From an uncultured Bacteroides sp. (lineage in GTDB: Bacteria > Bacteroidota > Bacteroidia > Bacteroidales > Bacteroidaceae): a stretch of 64,000 bases of DNA. The notes under the pieces are model-generated. The model worked only from the letters and a program-made list of their open reading frames with translations, ran no database searches and had not been told where the DNA came from. The translations under genes were made by a program, and so were the position numbers. The DNA lies in contig CAQOGY010000002.1 in assembly GCA_948847595.1 (NCBI GenBank), positions 248,001 through 312,000 of the forward strand. The letters are read 5' to 3'. Of this stretch, positions 27,340 through 35,755 are shown piece by piece (within the stretch, counting starts at the first letter, position 1; every line of letters begins with the position of its first letter).

Positions 27340-30300
27340 TTAAAGAGTAATATTAAAGCGAAGTGAGTAAGAACGCTGCGGTGGTATACTTCTTGAGCCA
27401 AATCCAATCTGTTCAGGATCTCTGCCCTTCAGCGCTTTATCTTTAATGACAAATACATTACCCATATCAAAGCTGACACTTGCTCCTTTCAGATAGACAG
27501 GTTTCAACCATTCACGTTTAAAATCATAGCGAATAGACATCGAACGGCATCTGAGGAAACTGCCTGAAACTACACGGATATCACTCTTATTATACATATC
27601 CCATCCATTATCCGCAATACGATAGGTCACATCCTTATCGTTGATCTGCAAACTCTTATCCGATAAAACCGGTATAATGGTTCTGTCTTCATCACCCGGC
27701 TCTCTCCAACGATTCACAAATTCACTGGACATATTCTGATCCGGATAAGGAAGCCGCTGTCCGGAGGACTCATACAAATCATTCAAGCGCATTTTATTGC
27801 CAAAGCTGAATGAGAACAACGCATTAAATGTAATATTCTTATATTTCAAATAAGTAGAGAATCCACCGGTCAGATCGGGTTCACGTTTTCCGGAAAGAAC
27901 AAAAGCACGGTCATACATCTCCTGCAAAGAATGAACCACAGCATTTCCTTCTTCATCTTTCTCATTAATATCCTTAAATGTAGGAAAACCCTGATCATCC
28001 AGTTTATCAAATTTATAAGAATAGAAACTATTTATCGCATTGCCATTGCTCACTAATGTTCCTGCAATATAGTCTTGCCAAGTGATCGCTGAGTTCCCGG
28101 CATTCAACACTTTATTGTAGTTTTTACCTGTATTGAATGATAAACTCCACATCCAGTCCCGGGTCTGAATCGGAACAAAAGAAACAGCCAAATCCCAACC
28201 TTTATTCTCAACATCACCATCATTAATGGAGACACTTGACGCACCTGTAGAAGGAGCTACGTTTTTCGTAACCACCTGATCTACTCCCTTTTTGTAATAT
28301 ACATCAAGCGATCCATAGATTCTGTTATTCCAGAATGCCCAGTCGATTGCAATATTATACGAATTGGTTTTTTCCCACTTCAGTTTATTATTCGGCAGCT
28401 TATACAATGTTGAAATATACTCCTGTGGCATTGACTCCAATGTCCCCAAACTAGCAATCAAGTTAGGGGTCTGATCCGGATGCACGTTACCTTGTATACC
28501 GTATGAGGCACGAATTGCCAGATCATTCAGGAAATCGACGTTCTTCATAAACTTCTCATTGATAACATTCCATCGTGTAGACACTGACCATATTGGCAGA
28601 AAACGAACGCTCTTGCTCTGACCGAACTTATTAGAACCGTCAGTACGTATATTGAAGTTCAGAATATAGCGACTGTCATAAACATAAGCAGCCGTAGCAT
28701 ATAATGAAATCACATTATTCTTTGTATCGGTCACCACATCCGGATGACTCTTTACCAAAGCACCGTATCTTTTCCAGACTGTCGGGTCAATATCAACAAA
28801 CTTTTTACCTCTTTCGGGCAAATAACCATATTGCGTAGAGCTTAATCCGTCATATTTTGAAGATCTGACTTCTTGTCCGATACTTCCGGAAACTTCATGT
28901 TTTCCGAAACTTTGCATCAAAGACAGGCTATTTCTCCATGTATAAGAAGTATTACGTGTATTGGTCGTCATCAACTCTCCTCCAAACGGAAGCAGACAAT
29001 ATCTTTCTGCAAATTCAGAATCTTCAATGGGATTCGGCAACATCTTCCCATAGGGACTTTGTCGCATAGAAGAAATATAATATGATTGTTCATCACCCCA
29101 GTTTTCTTGTGTCACGTTGCTTCTGGACAGTCCTAATATAGATGAAAATCTCATCCATGAAGCAACCTTCCAATCCAGATTGACAGCTACATCTATAGCG
29201 GAATTATCATTCTTGTTTCCTGTATGATTCAGTTCGTTCATGATATTGTAAGACAATACTCCGTTACGTCCAGCCTCATTCGCATAGAAATACAACTCAT
29301 TAGAAGCTGTCCGAAGTGGAATAGCCCGTGAAGTATTATAAGCATACTCATACACATCAATGGAAGTATGAGGATGTTCGGCTTTGGAAAGCGAACCGCT
29401 AACCTTTAATCCCAAATGTATATTCCGGTTAATTCTGGTATTTATTTTAGCCAGTACGTTATAGCGCTCTAACCCTTCCCCTATCGTCACACTGTTATTA
29501 TTCGCATATCCCATGGACATATAATAATTACTCCGGTCATTTCCACCTGTAATGGATACCGAATGCTGATGTGTAAATGCTGTACGGAACAGCAAGTCAT
29601 ACCAGTCGGTATTTAATCCTTTCAGGGTCTTCACCTGGTTTAAGAATTCCTGATAGGTAATATCCTTATTCCACAGATGTTGCAATGCCCCTTCATAGCC
29701 AATATCCGAAGGTTTGTAACTTCCGAAAGATAATCCCCTCTCCTGCATTTCGATAGACATATCAATTCTGTCGGCAGAATTCATCCGAAACATTTTATCG
29801 TAAGTAGGAGGAGCTGTTATCCCCAATGTAGCGGTATACGAGATACTCGGTTTCTGGCTTTTTCCTTGCTTGGTAGTGACCACAATAACTCCATTGGCCG
29901 CTTTGATACCATAGATAGCAGTAGCACTGGCATCTTTCAGAATATCCACACGTTCAATATCTTCCGGATTGACCGAACCGATGGCATTTCCGATCAGATT
30001 TATCTTATCCGGACTGTTCAGTTCCTCTGTAGAGATATTGACAGGTTCTTCCAGAATAATTCCATCGACTACCCATACCGGTTCTCTATTTCCTGTAATA
30101 GAGGAAGATCCCCTGATTCTAATCTTAGGAGCAGCTCCCGGAGTAGATGACATATTCATCACAGCAACACCCGGCAGGCGTCCCTGCAACATTTTGTCGA
30201 TAGACAGATACTCCCCACCAATCAGATCAGCTCCCTTTATAGAGGATATGGAGCTTGCCAACTTGCGTCTGTCAATCTCCTGATAACCTGTTACTACAAC

Positions 30301-30888
30301 TTCATCGATTGACTTTACATCCGATTTCATCACGATTGTCATAGGTTTAGTACCGGCAACTTTTACTTCCTGTACAATCATTCCCAAATACGAGACAATC
30401 AGGACAGGCTCTTTCTGATGGAATAAATTAATAGAAAACTTACCTTCATTATCAGTTATCGTCGAATGTTCCGTTTTAGAGAGTTTTATATAAGCTCCCG
30501 GCAAGGGCAACCCTCCCTCATCAACCACAACGCCCGTAGCCGTGCGGACATTCTCTTTAGGTTGCTGATATACAATGGTTACAATATTTCCTTCTATCTC
30601 ATAACTGTATCCGGTATTTGCCAGCACTTTGTTCAACACCTCACTGATAGGCTGACTATTGCTCTGAATAGTGATACGAGGCATATTCTTCACTTGCTCC
30701 GTACTATAAATAAAGTTCAAGCCAGTCTGTACTTTTACAGCATCAAAAAATTCTTTAACTGTTGCAGATTTAAGATCTAAGGATACCCTCATTGCATTAG
30801 ATTGCGATGCAGCCAACACCGGTGTAAACAACAAGGAAATAATACAGAGAAACATGATAATGCGTTCTCGAGCTCTCTTTTTTTGCAT
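27340..30888 (-). CDS. SusC/RagA TonB-dependent transporter with N-terminal STN signalling domain
   Basis: An 1182-residue outer-membrane beta-barrel. By eye: signal peptide (1-27), STN/secretin-like domain (about 35-110), carboxypeptidase-regulatory-like domain (about 117-195), plug beginning near EVVVTGYQEI, and a C-terminal barrel ending in FNITL. The STN domain is the part that contacts a FecR anti-sigma factor in trans-envelope signalling, consistent with the fecR gene 33 bases upstream. An unusually strong Shine-Dalgarno sequence precedes the ATG. It forms one complex with the SusD encoded next and uses TonB energy to import the ligand. Confidence 0.95.
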   Translation of the reverse strand: MQKKRARERIIMFLCIISLLFTPVLAASQSNAMRVSLDLKSATVKEFFDAVKVQTGLNFIYSTEQVKNMPRITIQSNSQPISEVLNKVLANTGYSYEIEGNIVTIVYQQPKENVRTATGVVVDEGGLPLPGAYIKLSKTEHSTITDNEGKFSINLFHQKEPVLIVSYLGMIVQEVKVAGTKPMTIVMKSDVKSIDEVVVTGYQEIDRRKLASSISSIKGADLIGGEYLSIDKMLQGRLPGVAVMNMSSTPGAAPKIRIRGSSSITGNREPVWVVDGIILEEPVNISTEELNSPDKINLIGNAIGSVNPEDIERVDILKDASATAIYGIKAANGVIVVTTKQGKSQKPSISYTATLGITAPPTYDKMFRMNSADRIDMSIEMQERGLSFGSYKPSDIGYEGALQHLWNKDITYQEFLNQVKTLKGLNTDWYDLLFRTAFTHQHSVSITGGNDRSNYYMSMGYANNNSVTIGEGLERYNVLAKINTRINRNIHLGLKVSGSLSKAEHPHTSIDVYEYAYNTSRAIPLRTASNELYFYANEAGRNGVLSYNIMNELNHTGNKNDNSAIDVAVNLDWKVASWMRFSSILGLSRSNVTQENWGDEQSYYISSMRQSPYGKMLPNPIEDSEFAERYCLLPFGGELMTTNTRNTSYTWRNSLSLMQSFGKHEVSGSIGQEVRSSKYDGLSSTQYGYLPERGKKFVDIDPTVWKRYGALVKSHPDVVTDTKNNVISLYATAAYVYDSRYILNFNIRTDGSNKFGQSKSVRFLPIWSVSTRWNVINEKFMKNVDFLNDLAIRASYGIQGNVHPDQTPNLIASLGTLESMPQEYISTLYKLPNNKLKWEKTNSYNIAIDWAFWNNRIYGSLDVYYKKGVDQVVTKNVAPSTGASSVSINDGDVENKGWDLAVSFVPIQTRDWMWSLSFNTGKNYNKVLNAGNSAITWQDYIAGTLVSNGNAINSFYSYKFDKLDDQGFPTFKDINEKDEEGNAVVHSLQEMYDRAFVLSGKREPDLTGGFSTYLKYKNITFNALFSFSFGNKMRLNDLYESSGQRLPYPDQNMSSEFVNRWREPGDEDRTIIPVLSDKSLQINDKDVTYRIADNGWDMYNKSDIRVVSGSFLRCRSMSIRYDFKREWLKPVYLKGASVSFDMGNVFVIKDKALKGRDPEQIGFGSRSIPPQRSYSLRFNITL

Positions 30889-30893
30889 GTCGT

Positions 30894-30900
30894 CCTCCTT
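30894..30900 (-). promoter_or_regulatory. Full Shine-Dalgarno sequence before susC
   Basis: On the minus strand AAGGAGG lies five bases before the susC ATG at 30888. Bacteroidetes generally do not rely on Shine-Dalgarno pairing, so a full match stands out and fixes the start. Confidence 0.7.
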
Positions 30901-30921
30901 TTTTAATAGTAGTTAATATGT

Positions 30922-32106
30922 TTATTTCTTTATAATTATGGTCTTCCCCTGTATTTCCATTTCCAGATGAGTCACCCGCTGTATCGCTTTCAATATGGGC
31001 TCTATTGAGCCGTAGCGATCAATATCTCCTGTAAAACGTATCTTCTTGGTATCTTCCGATTCGAATACGACATCTTTGTTGTACCAACGTGATATTACAT
31101 TCATCAGACTCTCCAAAGAACAATTATCAAAAACAAAACGTCCACTGTTCCATGCGATATACGGCTCGATATCCACTACGCTAATTTGTACATCTTGCGT
31201 ATCAGCCTGAAGAACCGCCAATTCCCCCGGTTTTATTTTATATTCCCCTCCCTGATTAGGAAGCACACTTACAGAACCTTTCACCAGCACTACTTTCGTT
31301 ATTCCGGGCACATGTGTATTTACATTGAAAGTTGTCCCGTACTGCTTGACCACTCCATTCGCCGTAATGACACGGAAAGGACGCTTGCTATCCTTGGCTA
31401 CCTGAAAATAGGCCTCCCCATCCAAATAGACCGTGCGAGTGGTAGTACCAAAATGTGGTGGATATTTTAATGTCGTATTATAATTCAGATGCACTCTGGT
31501 CCCGTCTTCAAACGTCATCCAAAATTCACTGTCATCATAAGTACTCAACTTATTATTTTCTACAACAGAGACCTCTTCCGATTCGTTCACATCAGTCTTA
31601 GGGACAGACGGCTGAGCAACAGGCACTTGTTCCACCGAATCCTGTAAAGGCTTAGCAGGCACTGATTTTAAATCCATCTTCTGTCCATTTGCCAGAACCA
31701 GCGTTGCCTTTTGTTTACCCATCTTCTCCGACCGGATCATAGCAATACGAACTTCATCCGAAATCACCGGCTGAGAATCCATCAGCCTCAAAGTCCAAAA
31801 CCATATTGCAAAACCGATTATCGGCAATAAGAAGATAGCCGCATACCGCCCTATTTTGATCCAACGAGCAGAGCGAATAGAGAAATGCTTTTTCTGAAAT
31901 CTTTCCCAAGCACGTGCTTCATCTACCTGGGCAAACTGTTTATACCTGTCAATCAAACAAGCCTCACGCATCAGACGATCATAGTTCTCTCTATTTTCTT
32001 GAGAACTATCAAGCCATGACTGCAACTGTTTTTTATCTTCTTCCGAAGCGTATCCCAGCAACTGATCATGGATAATAGAATTTATACTTCTTTTACGCTT
32101 TATCAT
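30922..32106 (-). CDS. FecR-family anti-sigma factor
   Basis: A 394-residue inner-membrane protein: a cytoplasmic N-terminal region of about 85 residues that should bind the ECF sigma factor, one membrane segment (AIFLLPIIGFAIWFWTL), a FecR domain (from about 210, with LNYNTTLKYPPHFG, YLDGEAYFQV and GTTFNVNTH) and a C-terminal DUF4974 (SLESLMNVISRWYNKDVVFE). It relays the ligand-bound state of SusC to the sigma factor encoded upstream. There are 198 bases between the sigma gene and this gene, so it may have its own regulated promoter. A Pro/Gln-rich linker around residues 150-175 is unremarkable. Confidence 0.93.
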   Translation of the reverse strand: MIKRKRSINSIIHDQLLGYASEEDKKQLQSWLDSSQENRENYDRLMREACLIDRYKQFAQVDEARAWERFQKKHFSIRSARWIKIGRYAAIFLLPIIGFAIWFWTLRLMDSQPVISDEVRIAMIRSEKMGKQKATLVLANGQKMDLKSVPAKPLQDSVEQVPVAQPSVPKTDVNESEEVSVVENNKLSTYDDSEFWMTFEDGTRVHLNYNTTLKYPPHFGTTTRTVYLDGEAYFQVAKDSKRPFRVITANGVVKQYGTTFNVNTHVPGITKVVLVKGSVSVLPNQGGEYKIKPGELAVLQADTQDVQISVVDIEPYIAWNSGRFVFDNCSLESLMNVISRWYNKDVVFESEDTKKIRFTGDIDRYGSIEPILKAIQRVTHLEMEIQGKTIIIKK

Positions 32107-32304
32107 ATTATTTCAGGTTATTTATAGTAAAGACGACTAAGAAGAAAAAATGAGGGACAGGATTCTGAAGTTTTTTTATTCAAAAGATACTTTATTTATT
32201 TAGAAGACCGTTCTTTTTGTACAATAATCAAGAAAAACAACGAACATTTTGTTCATTGCAAACAGGTGTTAACAAGTAAAGCGGATTGAGTGTTATGCTT
32301 CTTT

Positions 32305-32874
32305 TTAGGGAAGTAACATTTGTAATAATAGAAAATGATAGGAGCCTAATTTTTTTCTAAGGAAGGACATTGCTCTCTTCTTTTGAGTCTTCACAGTTTC
32401 AAGAGAAACATGGAGTGCAGTGGCAATCTCCTCGTTCTTCTTGCCTTCCATATACATCAAAAAAACTTCCCTGCATCGATCCGGCAGCGCATCAATTGTC
32501 TGAAGAAGCTGGCGATAGACTTCTTCACTAAAGAAGCCCTCTTCCTCCTCTTCCATCCTAAATGTAGTGGAATGACTATCAAGCATCTTCTGAAGATAGT
32601 TGCCTTCCACATCCTTATGTTTCAAATAATCCAAGGAAGCATTTCTGACAGAGTTATACAGATAAACCCTGAATGAAGCCAGAGACCGGAAAAACATCTT
32701 TTTCTCCCAAATAGTGGAGAATAACTCCTGGACAATATCTTCTGCAGATTCTGAATCTCCGACAATTGTTATTGCATAGCAAACCAATGCTTTATAATAA
32801 TTCTTATAAAGCAGTCGGAAAGCAGCCGCATCCAACTTATTAATTTGTTCTATGGAAATCTCATTGTTAGTCAT
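32305..32874 (-). CDS. ECF sigma-70 factor (Bacteroidetes FecI-like)
   Basis: From the ATG at 32874 the protein has 189 residues; the open frame upstream is not sigma-like and overlaps the predicted promoter. Region 2 is ESAEDIVQELFSTIWEKK and region 4 is DRCREVFLMYMEGKKNEEIA with the helix-turn-helix SLETVKTQKKRAMSFLRKK. Such factors start transcription of the neighbouring susC operon when released by FecR. The gene begins the second sigma-FecR-SusC-SusD module of the window. Confidence 0.92.
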   Translation of the reverse strand: MTNNEISIEQINKLDAAAFRLLYKNYYKALVCYAITIVGDSESAEDIVQELFSTIWEKKMFFRSLASFRVYLYNSVRNASLDYLKHKDVEGNYLQKMLDSHSTTFRMEEEEEGFFSEEVYRQLLQTIDALPDRCREVFLMYMEGKKNEEIATALHVSLETVKTQKKRAMSFLRKKLGSYHFLLLQMLLP

Positions 32875-32890
32875 TTCGGGAGTTTTGCGC

Positions 32891-32898
32891 CAAAAATA
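32891..32898 (-). promoter_or_regulatory. Predicted -7 box of the sigma gene
   Basis: TATTTTTG on the minus strand matches TAnnTTTG, 16 bases upstream of the ATG at 32874. The leader would be only about ten bases. No strong -33 box was seen. Confidence 0.4.
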
Positions 32899-32996
32899 CA
32901 AATTAAATAATAATGTTCTATACAGAAAGACTGATATTTTTCTCTCAGGCAATCTAGTTGTATGGTACTTTCCAAAAGATATCCGCCTATAAAAGA

Positions 32997-33036
32997 TTCA
33001 CCCGGATTTACATTCGACAATGTAAACCCGGGTGAA
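32997..33036 (-). terminator. Terminator of the upstream protease operon
   Basis: Arms 32997-33014 and 33019-33036 form an 18-base stem with one mismatch (A-C) and a four-base loop. On the minus strand it is followed by a T-rich stretch. It lies about 100 bases after the stop of the operon ending at 33137 and before the next sigma gene. Confidence 0.7.
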
Positions 33037-33136
33037 AAATGCTCAATATTGCATAGAAGAAATCTTTAAAAATATCTCTTACAATATTGTTTTCATAGAG
33101 ACAAATTAATTAAGAGAGAGTTTATGTAATAGAGAT

Positions 33137-35755
33137 TTATTCAATTTCTGTAGCTTTATTAATGCGGTAGATCAACAGGTCATAATGAGAACGATCTGCC
33201 TCAGGCGCCGTCGAAATTGCTTTCTTGAGCATGTCTTTCGTACGCATCAACAAGTCAAAATAGTAAGCAGCTATTTTTGTCTGGTTGGTATAGATCGGCG
33301 GAATTGAAGAAAAGCCTGCTACTTCTTCTGCATTTTGCAATGAATACATCTTCATATCCACCTTTCCGCCATTTCTCAAAGCAGCCAGATTGATCTCCGG
33401 TTTGCCGGTAGCCGCAAATCCTGTTTTTGAGGCTTTGAAACTACCAATAGGCGCAGTTGCTGTCGATGTTGAAATAATACTTTCCAGAAACGCTGTCTGT
33501 AGTGCTCTCTCGAAATTCTCCAACGGACGATGCTTCAAGACACCTTCCCAAACAATTCCATAGATATCATCCAGATATTCCGAAGCAGTATATGCTGCAC
33601 CCGGGAAGCGTTCTGTACAAACCTCGACATAAGGCAGACGTCCGAAAATACCATTAAAGATATCCAAACGTAAACGGTCAGCCTTCTTATCTGAAATTTC
33701 AAATTCATTCAAATGAGCGGTATCGTCCACCCAATCCAGATTCTTTGCCAGTTCCAATGCCTTGCTCAAAGCTGCTTTCTGTTTCTCACGATCTACCATT
33801 GAATAACTTGGTATCGCATCCTTCTCGCGAATATCATTCAAGTAAATACCGCCAATATAACTCAGTATTGCATAAATACGCCCGCTCAGTCTTTCACTAA
33901 GGGCAGAGTGTACACGTCTGCGCATTAAAAAATCGCGGTCTTCCTTGGCAAACCAACTATAATAGTTTTCAAATCCTTTGCGAACATTAGGAAGCATATA
34001 GTCGAATGATTTCAAATGGTCATCTCCCAGACTTCCGCGACTATTACGAGGATCAGAATCAAAACGTGACTGATTACGTATATAAGCATAATATGGGTCT
34101 CCCGTATGTTCACGAATCCAGCTATCCAACGTCTCTTTTTCTTCCTGTAATGAAGAAGCATAGATAGGCTGATATAAATATTTAATCACCAGTTCGTCAT
34201 ATGGACCAGGCTTTGTATTAACCAGACACACTCCATTACGAACATCCTCCTCCGTAGCTACGTCATTAATGATTACGCCTCCCATAACAGAAGAAGCGAG
34301 ACCATACTTTTGAGTAAAACTTGCCGAACGCAACGAATCCACCGGATAAGCACAGGAAGCTCCCCAGTTCATTGTTAGTCCCAGTCCGGTTCCTACAGCC
34401 TGAGCAATAGCAGCCTGAATCAACTCACCCTGTATCTCCTGCGGGAAAACAGTAGTACGCACACGAGGATCAATAGCAACAGTGGCCCCTATACGGTCAG
34501 CATACTGAACACTGATCATATTTGCATTAATCAGAATAGACGCGTTCAATATTTCACCGGTACGTGTATCTGAGTGTATCGTTGTCTGTGCCGAATTCAG
34601 CCAAGAAGCCGAATAACGTATTGTCATACAGTCAAAGCTGTTTGCATTGAACAATGTGTCATTCTTCGGGAATTCTTTCACACAAATAACATCTTTAAAG
34701 CCGATCTTCTCAAATGCCTTATTCCATGATTCCGCACCAGCCTTGATATACGGATTCCATTTGACAGGCATCAGACTGTCGATATAGAACACCAGTTGTT
34801 TGACTGGCCGAACCAGCTCGCCACGGCGATAGGCAGCAGAGTCGGAAGGCTCGATACGCCAACGTTTTGCATAGCGTATACTCTTCACTTCCTGAGTTGC
34901 CCCTGAATAATCACTTTTCAATTGTGTAGTCAATCCCAAACGTGAGTCAGCCAGGCGAGGAGTCATCGGCTCCTCGGGCAGAATACAAAGCATTTTAGTG
35001 ACGACCGCTGTCAACGGTACGTCTTTGTACATATTGTATGCTCCCATCAGCGTATGGTCGACAGTATATGACAACTCTTCACGTACACTTATATGATTTT
35101 CTGAAGCCGATACACCCAAAATAGCAGATTTATCCGATTGCAGAGAATGATCGCGCGACACGAATCCATAGTATCCGTTAGCCGATGTCGAAGGGAAAGG
35201 TTTGGTAAAAGCAGATCCCTCCAAAAATAATCCCTTCATATCTACCACAAGTGCAGAACTATCCGGAGTGCAAGCCAATACCTTAAAGCTTTTGAAAATA
35301 CCCGGATTATGCGCATTGTCCAACGCACGTGCGATATAAGCATCACCACTGGTATTTACCGGCTTACTCAATAAAGGCATACGTGCCACAAGAGTTGAAT
35401 CGATCATCTCAAAACGGAAACGTACATCGGTACCCCCTAACTGTCCGGGAGCTCCTTCACCACCGTCACTCGTATTTTCAATAGAAGAAGCAAACAGCAT
35501 CTCACGTCCTAACATGGCAACCGGGAACTCCACATACACTTTCCCTTCCACCTTATGGATAGTCATCAGCCCGTGTGCTGTCTGAACTTTCTTATTCTTG
35601 AACAGCTTCTGATATGGTGTCAGATTTTCCTTCTTATCTTCTTTTTTCTTCTTTTTAAAAGGCCAGAAAGCATTTCCTTCCTGTGGCAGGCAACATGCAA
35701 AAAGAAGCAATAAACAAAGTATCTTACTATATCTGTTTCTCATACTTCCTATCAT
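33137..35755 (-). CDS. Met-zincin metalloprotease paralogue with all zinc ligands lost (pseudoprotease)
   Basis: An 872-residue secreted protein with the same layout as the active paralogues at 22386 and 35752: signal peptide, Lys-rich stretch, DUF5118-like and DUF5117-like parts and a zincin domain. Flanking blocks are conserved (GAS-AYPVDSLRSASFTQKYG, PYDELVIKYLYQPIY), so alignment is clear, but the place of HExxHxxGxxH reads QAVGTGLGLTM: Q452, A453, T456 and M462 replace the three His and the Glu. The Met-turn SIMDY is changed to SVMGG. The frame is intact over its whole length, so it is not a decaying pseudogene but a probable non-catalytic partner. Its ATG overlaps the stop of the active protease as ATGA, indicating translational coupling and perhaps a heterocomplex (inference). 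Confidence 0.88.
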   Translation of the reverse strand: MIGSMRNRYSKILCLLLLFACCLPQEGNAFWPFKKKKKEDKKENLTPYQKLFKNKKVQTAHGLMTIHKVEGKVYVEFPVAMLGREMLFASSIENTSDGGEGAPGQLGGTDVRFRFEMIDSTLVARMPLLSKPVNTSGDAYIARALDNAHNPGIFKSFKVLACTPDSSALVVDMKGLFLEGSAFTKPFPSTSANGYYGFVSRDHSLQSDKSAILGVSASENHISVREELSYTVDHTLMGAYNMYKDVPLTAVVTKMLCILPEEPMTPRLADSRLGLTTQLKSDYSGATQEVKSIRYAKRWRIEPSDSAAYRRGELVRPVKQLVFYIDSLMPVKWNPYIKAGAESWNKAFEKIGFKDVICVKEFPKNDTLFNANSFDCMTIRYSASWLNSAQTTIHSDTRTGEILNASILINANMISVQYADRIGATVAIDPRVRTTVFPQEIQGELIQAAIAQAVGTGLGLTMNWGASCAYPVDSLRSASFTQKYGLASSVMGGVIINDVATEEDVRNGVCLVNTKPGPYDELVIKYLYQPIYASSLQEEKETLDSWIREHTGDPYYAYIRNQSRFDSDPRNSRGSLGDDHLKSFDYMLPNVRKGFENYYSWFAKEDRDFLMRRRVHSALSERLSGRIYAILSYIGGIYLNDIREKDAIPSYSMVDREKQKAALSKALELAKNLDWVDDTAHLNEFEISDKKADRLRLDIFNGIFGRLPYVEVCTERFPGAAYTASEYLDDIYGIVWEGVLKHRPLENFERALQTAFLESIISTSTATAPIGSFKASKTGFAATGKPEINLAALRNGGKVDMKMYSLQNAEEVAGFSSIPPIYTNQTKIAAYYFDLLMRTKDMLKKAISTAPEADRSHYDLLIYRINKATEIE

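Noticed and set aside
31905..31925. Palindrome AAGCACGTGCTT as a second parS
   Set aside because: It shares only the CACGTG core, differs in the outer bases and lies in the fecR coding sequence.
33137..35755. Pseudogene call for the dead zincin
   Set aside because: The frame is intact over 872 codons, the signal peptide is present and the start is coupled to the upstream gene; only the catalytic residues are changed.
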